Part shown: positions 10,756 through 20,057 of the stretch, in pieces
Position numbering within the stretch: the stretch's first letter is position 1
How the letters are laid out: every line of letters starts with the position of its first letter
Made by a program: the position numbers and the translations under genes
The notes under the pieces: generated by a model
What the model was told of the DNA's origin: nothing
The model's input: only the letters and a program-made list of their open reading frames with translations
The model's database searches: none
Origin: Xinfangfangia pollutisoli
GTDB lineage: Bacteria > Pseudomonadota > Alphaproteobacteria > Rhodobacterales > Rhodobacteraceae
DNA length: 64,000 nt
Assembly (NCBI RefSeq): GCF_020179405.1
Contig: NZ_JAICBZ010000001.1
Coordinates: 161,115-225,114 of the forward strand
Direction: 5' to 3'

Positions 10756-11751
10756 GTGAGCTATCGTTCCACCATCGCCCGCCAGCCCGAGGCGCTGGCC
10801 GATACCCATGCCGCCGTGAAGGCGGAACTGGCCGGGATGGATCTGTCGATCCTGGACAAGCCGGTGATCGGCGTCACCGGCATCGGCGCCAGCTTTGCCG
10901 CCGCCACCGTGGTTGCGGCCGAGATGCAGGCGCAGGGCAAGCGCGCCTTCGCCATCCGCTCGGTCGACATGGACCGCGGGCTGGATCTGTGCGACGCGCT
11001 GGTCGGCCTGTCGCATCGCGGCCGCAGCGTCGAAACCGTGGCGGCGCTGGAAAAGCTGCCGCAGGCGGCGCGGCTGGCCATCACCAATGATCCCGAAAGC
11101 CCGCTGGCCAAGGCCGCCAACCTGCATCTGCGGCTGGCCAATGGCTCGGACGCGACGCCGTCCAGCACCGGCTACACCGCCACGCTTCTGGCCGCCGGCA
11201 TGGCGTTTGAAACGCTGATGGGGGCGGCCGATTCCTTCGCGGCGATCCCGGCCTTGGCCACCGAGGTTCTGGCCACGGCCGGCGCCAAGATGAAACGTCT
11301 GGCTGCGCTGATGCCTGCGCGCCGGGCGGTGGATTGCGTCGGCGCCGGCGCGGCGCTTGGCACGGCCGATGGCGCCTCGCTGCTGATCCGCGAAGCCTCG
11401 CGCATTCCGGCGGCGGCCTATGACACGCGGCATTACCTGCACGGGCCGATGGAAAGCATGGATGCGGGCACGGCGGTGGTGCTGTTCGGCGCCGGGCGCG
11501 AGGTGGAACTGGCCCAGCATCTGCAGAAGATCGGCTGCCCGGCGCTTTTGGTGACCACGGCCGAGGGCGTGGCCGAGGGCGATCTGCTGACCGTGATCAA
11601 GGTGCCGGCGGTGGAAAACCGCATCGCGCAGGGCATCATCGACATTTTCGCGGCCCAGCTGCTGGCAGCGGAACTGTCGGATGCGGCGGGGCTGACCGAT
11701 ACGAAGTTCCGCTATCGCATGTCGGATACCAAGGTGCCGGTCGCCGGCTGA
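10756..11751 (+). CDS. SIS-domain protein (GlmS/AgaS isomerase-like)
   Basis: 331 residues from GTG at 10756, chosen because AGGAAGGA (10741-10748) is a near-perfect ribosome site; longer in-frame starts lie inside the kinase gene. It contains two SIS (sugar isomerase) domains, the first with PVIGVTGIGASFAAA and GLSHRGRSVETV and the second with AVDCVGAGAALGTA and TRHYLHGPMESM. The family covers glucosamine-6-phosphate isomerases and deaminases. No glutaminase domain is present, so it is not a full GlmS. Next to a GlcNAc-kinase-like protein it most likely isomerises or deaminates an amino-sugar phosphate. Confidence 0.9.
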   Translation: MSYRSTIARQPEALADTHAAVKAELAGMDLSILDKPVIGVTGIGASFAAATVVAAEMQAQGKRAFAIRSVDMDRGLDLCDALVGLSHRGRSVETVAALEKLPQAARLAITNDPESPLAKAANLHLRLANGSDATPSSTGYTATLLAAGMAFETLMGAADSFAAIPALATEVLATAGAKMKRLAALMPARRAVDCVGAGAALGTADGASLLIREASRIPAAAYDTRHYLHGPMESMDAGTAVVLFGAGREVELAQHLQKIGCPALLVTTAEGVAEGDLLTVIKVPAVENRIAQGIIDIFAAQLLAAELSDAAGLTDTKFRYRMSDTKVPVAG

Positions 11752-11756
11752 CCCAA

Positions 11757-11789
11757 AAGGCCTCGGGCCCTGACCGGGTCCGAGGCCTT
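11757..11789 (+). terminator. Intrinsic terminator between convergent genes
   Basis: Perfect 10-bp stem (11757-11766 with 11780-11789) with a GC-rich 13-nt loop that can pair further inside, starting 6 bases after the SIS gene stop. The stem is flanked by an A-run on the 5' side, so on the minus strand it is followed by T residues too; it can serve the convergent dehydrogenase operon as well. Confidence 0.75.
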
Positions 11790-11805
11790 GCTGTTTCGCG
11801 CGGGC

Positions 11806-13188
11806 CTAGCCGCGGTCGCTGAACGGGCCTTCCAGGCCGGTCTCCCGCAGAAGCGCGGCCAGCCGGTTCGCGGCCAGCATCAGCGCCTCGCCCGCGGGTT
11901 CGGGGCCCTGGTCGGCCAAGGCGTCCAGGCCCGCCACCAGCGCCCGGGCCTGGGTCTGCAGCGCGGCGAAGCGCGTTGCATCGGCCTGCAGCGCCGCCAA
12001 TTGCCGCGCCGTGACCCCGCCCATGCCCGAGGGCCGGGTCGAGCCCGCATCGCGATAGCCCTCGGGCAGATCGCCCTTCAGGTTGCGGATCTCGTGCCGG
12101 TCGATCGCATCGAGGATCTGGTCCACCGCCTGGATCGCGCCGGCAACCCGGGTCGGGTGGTCGGTATCGGCGGCAGCATGGGGCAGCAGCGTCAGCTTCT
12201 CGGCATGGTCGGGCAGCAGCGCCAGATAGGGCTGCATCGGCCCCGACAGCGCGCCGGTTTCGGCATCGCGGAACAGATCGGCGTCGATCACCGCATGGCC
12301 GACCGTGCCCGCGGCCAGGGCGCGGCCCAGTGCCGGCACATCGACCAACTCGCCGCGGTCGAAATTGATCAGCACAGCGCCCCGGGCCAGCGCGCCCAGA
12401 ACCTCGGCCCCGATCAGCCCGGCATTGGCCGGGCCCGCCGGGCCCATCGGCCCCAGCCCCAGATGCACCGACAGCGCATCGGCGCCGCGCGCCGCCTCGG
12501 CCGGGGTGGCGGCATAGGTGAAGCCTTCGCTTTCGATCCAGACCCGGTGGCGGGGCCTTGCATGGATGCGCACCTCCATGCCGAAGGCGCGGGCCAGTTT
12601 GGCGACCTCGCGCCCGATATTGCCATAGCCGATCACGGCGAAGACCCGGCCTTCCAGCTTGGCGGTCGGGAAGCGCACCAGATCGCGGCCGGTGTCGAAA
12701 TCGCCGGCCGAGACCAGCGCATTCAGCCGGTCGAAGGGCAGATCGGGGCGCAGGCGAAGAAGCGCCTTCATCACCATCTGCGCCGTGGCGCGCGCATTGA
12801 TGCCGGGCGTGTTCATCAGGGGGGCCGTGCCCCCCTTGCCATCGCCGCCGCCCCAGCTGGCCGAGCCCATATTGCCGGTGCCCGCGCCGATGCGGACGCC
12901 GCCCTTGGCGAAACGGGTGCCGGCGGGCAGGAAGGTTGCCGCCGCGATCACCGCGTCATAAGTGCCGTCGCCCGCCTCGGCCAGCAACTCGGCCTCGGTC
13001 GACAGCATCGGCAGGTAGTAGAATTGCGGCCCCTGGCCCGAAGGCGCGGGCAGATCGCGGGCCGAGCCTTCGTGAAAGGCCCCGCCGCGCTTTTCGATAT
13101 GGGCGCGGACGGCCGAGGCATCGGGCCGCCCGTCTGGCCCGGGGGCCAGACCGACCAGGTCGCAGATCAGGATTTTCGCATCGGTCAT
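11806..13188 (-). CDS. D-isomer 2-hydroxyacid dehydrogenase, NAD-binding (long form)
   Basis: 460 residues. The Rossmann dinucleotide loop is GYGNIG at about 188-192, the catalytic Arg is likely Arg278 (NFDRGE) and the catalytic His is His337 (LLPHAAAD). Most relatives are 310-350 residues; this one has about 100 extra residues split between an enlarged N-terminal catalytic domain with a Gly-rich stretch (about 101-120) and a C-terminal helical tail. It would reduce a 2-keto acid or oxidise a D-2-hydroxy acid. It is the last gene of the long minus-strand cluster that begins at 24171. Confidence 0.9.
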   Translation of the reverse strand: MTDAKILICDLVGLAPGPDGRPDASAVRAHIEKRGGAFHEGSARDLPAPSGQGPQFYYLPMLSTEAELLAEAGDGTYDAVIAAATFLPAGTRFAKGGVRIGAGTGNMGSASWGGGDGKGGTAPLMNTPGINARATAQMVMKALLRLRPDLPFDRLNALVSAGDFDTGRDLVRFPTAKLEGRVFAVIGYGNIGREVAKLARAFGMEVRIHARPRHRVWIESEGFTYAATPAEAARGADALSVHLGLGPMGPAGPANAGLIGAEVLGALARGAVLINFDRGELVDVPALGRALAAGTVGHAVIDADLFRDAETGALSGPMQPYLALLPDHAEKLTLLPHAAADTDHPTRVAGAIQAVDQILDAIDRHEIRNLKGDLPEGYRDAGSTRPSGMGGVTARQLAALQADATRFAALQTQARALVAGLDALADQGPEPAGEALMLAANRLAALLRETGLEGPFSDRG

Positions 13189-13205
13189 GTCGGGCCCTTT
13201 CGACG

Positions 13206-14642
13206 TCAGGAGAACAGTTCCGACACAAACTTGACCCGCTGGAAGGCTTCAAGTCCCTCGATGCCGCTTTCCGACCCCCAGCCGGATTCATTCACCCCCC
13301 CGAACGGGGTTTCGGGGGTCGAGATCATCGTGTGGTTGACCCCGACCAGGCCGGCATTCAGCGCGGCCTCGGCATCGCGGGCGGTGGCGCCGTCGCGGGT
13401 GAAGACGAAAGAGGCCAGGCCGTAGGGCAGGGCATTGGCCCGCGCGATCGCCTCGTCGAAACTGGCGAAGGACTGGATCGAGGCCACCGGGCCGAAGGGT
13501 TCTTCGGACATGATCCGGGCGGCGTCGGGCACATGGTTCAAGACGGTGGGCGCGTAGAAATTGCCCGGCCGGTTCAGCCGGTGGCCGCCGGTCATCAGCG
13601 TTGCACCCTTGTCGACCGCATCCTCGACCAGCGCATGCACCGCATCGCAGCGCCGCGCGGCGATCATCGGGCCCATCTGGGTTGCAGGCTCGATGCCTTC
13701 GCCCACGCTCAGCGCGGCGGCCTTGGCGGCCAGGCCGTGGGCGAAACGCTCGGCCACCGTTTCATGCACGAAGAAACGGGTGGGTGAGGTGCAGACCTGG
13801 CCCGCGTTGCGGAACTTGGCCGCGGCCAGCGTGGCCACCGCATGATCGACATCGGCATCGCCGAAGACCAGCACCGGCGCATGGCCGCCCAGTTCCATCG
13901 TCGTGCGCTTCAGCGTATCGGCCGACAGCCGCAGCAGATGCTTGCCCACCGCGGTCGAGCCGGTCAGCGTGACCTTCTTCGGAATGGGCGAGGCCAGAAG
14001 ATGGCGCGAGATCATGTCGGGCACGCCGAAGACCAGGTTCAGAACTCCGCGCGGCAGGCCGGCCTCCTGGAAGCAGCGCGCGAAGGCGACGGCGGTGCCG
14101 GGGGTTTCCTCGGCGGCCTTCAGGATGATCGAACAGCCGGCCGCCAGCGCGCCCGAGATCTTGCGGATCACGTTCGAGGCGGGGAAGTTCCAGGCGGCGA
14201 AGGCCGCGACCGGGCCCACGGGTTCCTTGTAGACCATCTGGCGCTGGCCCGGCATGCGGCCCGGCACGATCCGGCCATAGGCGCGCTTGCCCTCTTCGGC
14301 ATACCAGCGGGTGGCTTCGGCCGAGAAGGCGATCTCGCCACGGGATTCGGCCAGCGGCTTGCCGTTTTCCAGCGTCAGCACCCGGGCGATGGTTTCCAGC
14401 CGCGCGTCGATCAGCGCGGCGGCCTTCATCATCACCTTGTAGCGGCCAAGCGCGGTTTCTGCCTTCCAGATCGCGAAGCCGCGTTCGGCGGCGGCCAGCG
14501 CCTCGTCCAGATCGGCGGCGCTGGCATGGGGCACCCGGGTCAGCTCGGCGCCGGTGGCGGGGTTCAGCAACGGATGATCCTGGCCTTCGCTGCCGGCGCG
14601 GAACACGCCGTCGATCAGCAGCTCGATCTTTTCCTCGTACAT
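13206..14642 (-). CDS. NAD(P)-dependent aldehyde dehydrogenase
   Basis: 478-residue ALDH with Asn152 (WNFP), Glu250 (MELGGHAP) and Cys284 (GQVCTSPTR). It is strongly similar in motif order and wording to the enzyme at 1704, so the two are probably paralogues of the succinate-semialdehyde-like branch. An AAAGGAGA ribosome site precedes the ATG. It sits between the DadA-type oxidase gene and the 2-hydroxyacid dehydrogenase gene on the same strand and likely oxidises a semialdehyde made in this pathway. Confidence 0.93.
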   Translation of the reverse strand: MYEEKIELLIDGVFRAGSEGQDHPLLNPATGAELTRVPHASAADLDEALAAAERGFAIWKAETALGRYKVMMKAAALIDARLETIARVLTLENGKPLAESRGEIAFSAEATRWYAEEGKRAYGRIVPGRMPGQRQMVYKEPVGPVAAFAAWNFPASNVIRKISGALAAGCSIILKAAEETPGTAVAFARCFQEAGLPRGVLNLVFGVPDMISRHLLASPIPKKVTLTGSTAVGKHLLRLSADTLKRTTMELGGHAPVLVFGDADVDHAVATLAAAKFRNAGQVCTSPTRFFVHETVAERFAHGLAAKAAALSVGEGIEPATQMGPMIAARRCDAVHALVEDAVDKGATLMTGGHRLNRPGNFYAPTVLNHVPDAARIMSEEPFGPVASIQSFASFDEAIARANALPYGLASFVFTRDGATARDAEAALNAGLVGVNHTMISTPETPFGGVNESGWGSESGIEGLEAFQRVKFVSELFS

Positions 14643-14685
14643 CGTCTTCTCCTTTCCGGCCGCCGGGGCCGGCCAAATGGACCGC

Positions 14686-15945
14686 TCAGAACCTGTCGGA
14701 ACGGAAATGCGTCATGTCGATCGGGCAGGGGCGGCCGGTGGCCAGATCGGCGACCAGCCGGCCGGTGACCGAGCCGCCCATCAGCCCCTGATGGCCATGG
14801 CCGAAGGCCAGGATCACATTGTCATGCCGCGGCGCGCATTCGATCACCGGGATGCTGTCGGGCGTGCCGGGGCGGTTGCCCATCCAGGGTGTCATCCCGC
14901 GCAGATCGGCGCCGGGGAACATGTGCCTGGCCTGCGACAGCAGGATCTCGGCGCGGCGCCAGTTCGGCGGGGCCGAGGGGCGGGCGAATTCCACCGTGCC
15001 CGACAGGCGCAACCCGCCCTCCATCGGGGCTGCCACGAATTTGCGCTCGGCCGCGTTCACGTTCACCCGCAGCCCGGTTTTCGCATGCGGCAGCATGATG
15101 TGATAGCCGCGTTCGCTGATCAGCGGCACGCGGACGCCCGCCTGCCGGGCGAAGGGGCCGGAAAAGGCGCCGGCGGCCACGACGACCTTGTCGGCCAGGG
15201 CGACCCCGGCCTCGGTCGCGACGCCGGTGACGCGGCCCTGGTCCAGCACCAAGGCCTTGGCCCTTTGCCGGGTGAACAGCACGCCCTTGCGCGCCGCCAG
15301 CCGCGCGATGGCTTCGACCAGCCGCCCGGGGTTCGGGCATTGGCCCTGTTCGGGCAGGAAGACCCCGGCGCAGTAATCGGGATTGATCGCGGGTTCCAGG
15401 TCGCGCATCTGCGCGGCGTTCAGGATTTCGACCTTCACCCCACGCTCGCGCCGCAGGGCGATGGACAGCGCGCTGCCTTCGGGGCCTTTGGGGTTCTCAT
15501 AGGCGAACAACTGGCCGCGGTGCAGGATCAGATCGGCGCAGCCCGCCTCGCGCAGCAAAGGCTCGTAGCACTCCAGCGTCAGCCGGTTCAGCGCGATCAT
15601 CCCGTCTGCGATCCGCCGCACCCGCGACAGCCGGGAATTCCACAGAAAGCGCAAGAGCCAGGGCAGGGCATGCGGCAGATCCAGAAGCCGCAGGCCAATC
15701 GGGCCTTCGGGGTCCAGAAGCATGCCCGGCACCTGCCGCGCGATGCCCGGCATGGCGTTGGGGATGCAGGAGCCGGGGGAAAGCCCCCCGGCATTGCCAT
15801 AGGAACATTGCTCCGGGCTGCCGGGCAGGACCGGGTCGATCACCTCGACCCGATAGCCTTCATCCGCCAGCGCATTGGCGGCGCAGACACCGATGATGCC
15901 TGCGCCGATGACGGCCACTTTCTGCCCGCGCGATCCCGGGGTCAT
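14686..15945 (-). CDS. FAD-dependent D-amino acid dehydrogenase-like oxidoreductase (DadA family)
   Basis: 419 residues from ATG at 15945; longer in-frame starts lie inside the preceding gene and give a non-homologous leader. N-terminal FAD loop VAVIGAGIIGVCAANALADEG, then CSYGNAGGLSPGSC, typical of DadA-like enzymes, and a C-terminal FGHGHQGLMGG FAD contact. The family oxidises D-amino acids, including cis-4-hydroxy-D-proline, to imino acids. In the same strand run as an epimerase of the proline racemase family (22496), which would make such a D-amino acid, it is the natural second enzyme of the pathway. Gap to the upstream aldolase gene is only 7 bases. Confidence 0.92.
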   Translation of the reverse strand: MTPGSRGQKVAVIGAGIIGVCAANALADEGYRVEVIDPVLPGSPEQCSYGNAGGLSPGSCIPNAMPGIARQVPGMLLDPEGPIGLRLLDLPHALPWLLRFLWNSRLSRVRRIADGMIALNRLTLECYEPLLREAGCADLILHRGQLFAYENPKGPEGSALSIALRRERGVKVEILNAAQMRDLEPAINPDYCAGVFLPEQGQCPNPGRLVEAIARLAARKGVLFTRQRAKALVLDQGRVTGVATEAGVALADKVVVAAGAFSGPFARQAGVRVPLISERGYHIMLPHAKTGLRVNVNAAERKFVAAPMEGGLRLSGTVEFARPSAPPNWRRAEILLSQARHMFPGADLRGMTPWMGNRPGTPDSIPVIECAPRHDNVILAFGHGHQGLMGGSVTGRLVADLATGRPCPIDMTHFRSDRF

Positions 15946-15952
15946 GATCGGC

Positions 15953-16735
15953 TCAGGGCGCGTCGGCCGAGGGCGTGCCGGCGCGGAAGGCGGGCATCGC
16001 CTTGGCGTAAGCCATCTGCAGCATGCGGAAATCCGACAGATAGGCGATGAACTTGTAGCCCAGCTTGCGCATCTTCTGACCATATTCGACCGAGCCGACA
16101 TGAATGCCCGGCACGACGCCGGCCTTGATGCAGCGTTCGGCGATCAGGGCGATGGCGTCGTTCACATCGTCCCATTTCGGATCGAAGCCCGGGGTGTGGC
16201 CCATGGACACGGCCAGATCGGACGGGCCGACGAAGATCGCATCCAGCCCCGGCACCGCCAGGATTTCATCCAGATTCGCGATGCCATCCTTATGCTCGAT
16301 CATCGGCATGGTGATGACGGTCTTGTTGGCATTGGCGAAATAGTCCGCCCCGCCATACAGCCCCGCCCGGATCGGCCCGACCGAGCGGCCGCCTTCGGGA
16401 TAATAGCGGCAGGCCTGCACGAAGGCCTGGCATTCGGCGGCGGTGTTGACCATCGGCGCGATCACGCCATAGGCGCCGGCATCCAGCACCCGGCCGATGA
16501 TCGAGGGGTCATTCCACGGCACGCGCACGAAGGGCGTGCGGTCGGTGGTGGAAATCGCCTGCAGCATGGTCAGGACATCGGCGTAATCGGCGCAGCCATG
16601 CTGCATGTCGATCGTCACCGCGTCGAAATCCTGCTGGGCCATCAGCTCGGCCGAGAGGCTGGAGGGGATCGCCAGCCAGCCGGTGACGGCGCAGTCGCCC
16701 TTGGCCCAGAGATTGCGGACTTTGCTTTCGCGCAT
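15953..16735 (-). CDS. HpcH/HpaI-family class II aldolase/citrate lyase
   Basis: 260 residues. Motifs of the metal-dependent 2,4-dihydroxyhept-2-ene-1,7-dioate aldolase family: DFDAVTIDMQHG with the catalytic His, MIEHKDGIANLDEI with a metal-binding Glu, and IFVGPSDLAVSMG. The reaction type is retro-aldol cleavage of a 4-hydroxy-2-keto acid to pyruvate plus an aldehyde. The two aldehyde dehydrogenases in the same gene run could take the aldehyde product. Ribosome site AAGGAT before the ATG. Confidence 0.92.
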   Translation of the reverse strand: MRESKVRNLWAKGDCAVTGWLAIPSSLSAELMAQQDFDAVTIDMQHGCADYADVLTMLQAISTTDRTPFVRVPWNDPSIIGRVLDAGAYGVIAPMVNTAAECQAFVQACRYYPEGGRSVGPIRAGLYGGADYFANANKTVITMPMIEHKDGIANLDEILAVPGLDAIFVGPSDLAVSMGHTPGFDPKWDDVNDAIALIAERCIKAGVVPGIHVGSVEYGQKMRKLGYKFIAYLSDFRMLQMAYAKAMPAFRAGTPSADAP

Positions 16736-16753
16736 GGTCTATCCTTTCGTGAT

Positions 16754-18445
16754 TCAGGCGTTCAGGATCAGATCGGCGGCCTTTTCGGCCATGGCGATCG
16801 TGGTGATGTTGGTGTTGGCGGCGATGACCGAGGGCATGGCCGAGGCATCGACGACGCGCAGTCCCTGCACGCCGCGCACCCGGCAGTGCGGATCCAGCAC
16901 CGCCATCGGATCGTCCTCGCCGCCCATCTTGCAGCTGGCCGAGACATGCCAGCCCGACCAGACCGCCTTCTTCGCCCAATCGACGATCAGGTCGCGATGC
17001 TGCATCATCTGATGCATCCGCTCGGTCGTGCCGAATTTGCGCCGCAGCAGGGTTTCGCGGAAGAAGGGCGCATAGTCGAACAGCATCGCGGCCGTGCCGG
17101 TCTTGACGTAGTTCGACAGCTTTTTCACCGACAGCGACCGTGCCTCTTCGGTATAGCCGGCCAGGAACCAGGTGTTCACATGGTTGCGCACCCGCGGGTC
17201 TTCCATCACCCGGTAGATCCGCTCGAACCCGTCGACCAGCCGCATCAGATCGCGCTCGTCGCCGCCCAGGTTCAGGTTCACCACCGGCTCGTCGCGCCAA
17301 TCGGGCGATTTCAGCGTGACGGTGCCCTGCGAATAGCTTTTGTTCACGCAGACATTCAGCGCGCCCATGGTCTTGCCCAGGGGGTGCCAGCCCGCGCGGT
17401 TGACCGGCATGATCAGCATGTCCGAGCCGGTGCAGCCTTCGTAGCCCGAGGAATAGCGCACGCCCAGAAAGATGTGGCGGCGCTGGTTCGGGCGCAGGCG
17501 GGCGGACCTTTTGAAATGCGCGCCCACGGCCAGATGCGGGTGGTCCATCAGGTTGCGCCCGACGCCGGGCAGATCAGCCACAACAGGAATGCCCAGGGCC
17601 CGCAACTCGGCCGCGGGGCCGATGCCGGCCCGCAGAAGGATCGGCGGGGTGTGCAGGGCGCCTGCGCAGAGGATCACCTCATGGGCCCGGAAAATCTCGG
17701 CGGGGCGCCCGTCGCGATGGGCGCGCACGCCGGTGATCCGGGTGCCGTCGCGTTCCAGCGCCTCGACCTGGGTCAGTGGGAAGAGGTGCAGGTTCTTGCG
17801 CGCCCGCACCGCGCGCGTCAGATAGCCAACCGCGGTGGACACGCGGCGGTCGTTTTCATTGGTCAGGGGCAGCGGGAAACAGCCATCCGAGAACGAGGCG
17901 TTATAGTCGGGCTGATAGGGAAACTCGCCCTCCATCACCGCCATCACCGATGAGGTGAAGCCCGCCCAGTCCTTCGGAAACACCCGGCGGATCGGCATCG
18001 GCCCGGTCGTGCCATGCAGATCGCCGTCGAAATCCTGATCGCGTTCCAGCTTGCGGAAATAGGGCAGCATGCCCTGCCAGCCCCAGCCGGTCGCGCCCTT
18101 GGCTTCCCATTCGTCATAATCGCCGGGCAGGCCGCGCACCGCGAATTGCCCGTTGATCGACGAGCCGCCGCCCATGACGCGGGCCTGTTCCAACCGGGTG
18201 GGCGGGACGGTTTCAGAGTTTGACCGCGGGTTGCGGGCAAAGACGCGCAGCTTCGACCAGTGATATTTCGGATCGAAATACGAAAGGCCCGGATAGCTGT
18301 CGGCGATGATCTCGGGCACGGCATCGGGCGGGGTATCGGGCCCGGCCTCCAGCAGCGCCACCTGTTTGCCGGGGTTTTCCGACAGCCGCGCCGCCAGCGT
18401 CGCGCCGGCCGAGCCGCCCCCCACGATGACGAAATCGTAGATCAT
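16754..18445 (-). CDS. GMC-family FAD oxidoreductase
   Basis: 563 residues from ATG at 18445, preceded by AAGGAC; an ATG 30 bases upstream would overlap the aldehyde dehydrogenase gene. N-terminal FAD loop VIVGGGSAGATLAARLSE, GMC signature 1 around ARVMGGGSSINGQFAVRG, signature 2 near GALHTPPILLRAGIGP, and the C-terminal active-site region GWHVSASCKMGG with the catalytic His and ANTNITTIAMAEKAA. GMC enzymes oxidise alcohols, choline or sugars; this one probably turns an alcohol into the aldehyde for a neighbouring aldehyde dehydrogenase. Confidence 0.93.
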   Translation of the reverse strand: MIYDFVIVGGGSAGATLAARLSENPGKQVALLEAGPDTPPDAVPEIIADSYPGLSYFDPKYHWSKLRVFARNPRSNSETVPPTRLEQARVMGGGSSINGQFAVRGLPGDYDEWEAKGATGWGWQGMLPYFRKLERDQDFDGDLHGTTGPMPIRRVFPKDWAGFTSSVMAVMEGEFPYQPDYNASFSDGCFPLPLTNENDRRVSTAVGYLTRAVRARKNLHLFPLTQVEALERDGTRITGVRAHRDGRPAEIFRAHEVILCAGALHTPPILLRAGIGPAAELRALGIPVVADLPGVGRNLMDHPHLAVGAHFKRSARLRPNQRRHIFLGVRYSSGYEGCTGSDMLIMPVNRAGWHPLGKTMGALNVCVNKSYSQGTVTLKSPDWRDEPVVNLNLGGDERDLMRLVDGFERIYRVMEDPRVRNHVNTWFLAGYTEEARSLSVKKLSNYVKTGTAAMLFDYAPFFRETLLRRKFGTTERMHQMMQHRDLIVDWAKKAVWSGWHVSASCKMGGEDDPMAVLDPHCRVRGVQGLRVVDASAMPSVIAANTNITTIAMAEKAADLILNA

Positions 18446-18456
18446 ATCCGATGTCC

Positions 18457-19935
18457 TTAAAGCGTATTGATCCACACGGCCTTTTGCCGCGTGAATTCCT
18501 CGATCCCGGCGCGGCCCATGTCCTTGCCGAAGCCCGAGCCCTTCCAGCCGCCGGCCGTATAGGTGAATTCGGGGTCGCGGCCGTGCTGGTTGACCCAGAC
18601 CATCCCCGCCTCGACCGCATCGGCGACTTTCATCGCCAGCTTCAGATCCTGGGTGTGGATCGAGGCCGACAGGCCATAGATCGGGTGCTGCGCCTCGGCG
18701 ATGGCTTCCTCGATCTCGTCATAGGGCGTGACCGACATCACCGGGCCGAAGAATTCCTGGATGAAGCCGGTGGTGTCGCGGCCCACATCGGCCAGAAGGG
18801 TGGGGGCGTAGAAATTGCCCTGGTTCGGGCCGTCCAGCCGGCTGGCTCCGGTCAGCACGGTTGCGCCGTCGGCGACGCTTTGCTGGACCAGCGCGTCGAT
18901 CCGGTCGAATTGCTTGGCCGAGATCACGGGCGCGAAGGTGGTGGTCTCGTCCCAGGTCGGGCCGGGCTTGATCGCCCTGGTCTTGGCCAGGACGCGGTCG
19001 ATCAACTCGTCCGCCACGCTGCGCTGCACGATCAGCCGCGAGGCCAGCGTGCAGACCTGGCCTGCATTCACCATGAAGGCATTGGCAACGCGGGTGGCGA
19101 TGGCATCCATCTCGCCGGGGTTCTGGGTCACGATCTGCGGGCTTTTGCCACCCAGTTCCAGCACGACGGGCTTGATGCCCGAATGCGCCGCCAGCGCCAT
19201 GATCGCGGCCCCGGTCTGGGTCGATCCGGTGAAGGAGATGATGCCGATCTCGGGATGCGCCACAATGGCGGCGCCGGTCGTATGGCCCCAGCCATTCACC
19301 ACGTTCAGAAGGCCGGCGGGCAGGCCCGCCTCGGCGGCGCATTCGGCCAGGGCCAGCAGGCTGTGCGGCGTCAGTTCCGAGGTTTTCATTACCACCGCAT
19401 TGCCGGCGGCCAGGGCGGGGGCGAATTTCCACGCCGCGGTGATCATCGGGAAATTCCACGGCACGATGGCGCCGGCGATCCCATAGGGCTGGCGGCGGGT
19501 ATAGCTGAGCGTGCCGGCCTTGGTTGCCGTCACGATGCCTTCCAGCTTGTCGCAATATTCGGCGAAATAGCGCACCACGCCGGCGGTGCGCACCGCATCA
19601 CCCGTCACCGTGCCGGAAATCAGCCGGCTTGACCCCATCGCCTCGACGCGGCCCAGATATTCGGCCTTCTCCTCGATCTTCGCGGCGAAGGCGAACAGGA
19701 TCTTCGCCCGGTCGCGCGGGGCCATGCCCGCCCAGCCGCTGCGCGCCAGCGCGTCTTTCGCCGCCGCGACCGCCCTGTCCACCGCGGCGGCGCCGCCATC
19801 GGTGATCGTGCCCATCGGGCGGCCATCCGAGGGGCGCAGCACCACGATCTCTTCGCCGGGCAGATCGACGAAACGGCCGCCGATGTGATGGCCGGAGGAG
19901 ACGGAAACGGTATCGGGATTGAACGTCAGCACCAT
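18457..19935 (-). CDS. NAD(P)-dependent aldehyde dehydrogenase (betaine-aldehyde/PuuC type)
   Basis: 492-residue ALDH, with Asn161 in PWNFP, Glu260 in LELGGKSP and Cys295 in GQVCTLASR. The LELGGKSPQIV style and length match the betaine-aldehyde/gamma-glutamyl-aminobutyraldehyde branch and differ from the two succinate-semialdehyde-like enzymes at 1704 and 13206. AAGGAAAGACC is the ribosome site. The GMC oxidoreductase gene follows 11 bases later, an alcohol-to-aldehyde-to-acid pairing like BetA/BetB. Substrate unknown. Confidence 0.93.
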   Translation of the reverse strand: MVLTFNPDTVSVSSGHHIGGRFVDLPGEEIVVLRPSDGRPMGTITDGGAAAVDRAVAAAKDALARSGWAGMAPRDRAKILFAFAAKIEEKAEYLGRVEAMGSSRLISGTVTGDAVRTAGVVRYFAEYCDKLEGIVTATKAGTLSYTRRQPYGIAGAIVPWNFPMITAAWKFAPALAAGNAVVMKTSELTPHSLLALAECAAEAGLPAGLLNVVNGWGHTTGAAIVAHPEIGIISFTGSTQTGAAIMALAAHSGIKPVVLELGGKSPQIVTQNPGEMDAIATRVANAFMVNAGQVCTLASRLIVQRSVADELIDRVLAKTRAIKPGPTWDETTTFAPVISAKQFDRIDALVQQSVADGATVLTGASRLDGPNQGNFYAPTLLADVGRDTTGFIQEFFGPVMSVTPYDEIEEAIAEAQHPIYGLSASIHTQDLKLAMKVADAVEAGMVWVNQHGRDPEFTYTAGGWKGSGFGKDMGRAGIEEFTRQKAVWINTL

Positions 19936-19982
19936 GGTCTTTCCTTTGCGGGCAGTCCTGCAGGGGCGTGCAGGGGTCCGTC

Positions 19983-20003
19983 GCCGGCCCAGAGCAGGCC
20001 GGC
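19983..20003. terminator. GC hairpin between transporter and catabolic genes
   Basis: Perfect 7-bp arms GCCGGCC / GGCCGGC with a 7-base loop in the 122-base gap between the ABC ATPase gene and the aldehyde dehydrogenase gene (both minus strand). No T-run follows, so partial termination or mRNA stabilisation is more likely than a full stop. Confidence 0.4.
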
Positions 20004-20057
20004 GGCAGGGGGCATCGGGGGCGGCAGGCCGGGGCTTGCGCGCGCGGGCGGCGGGCG

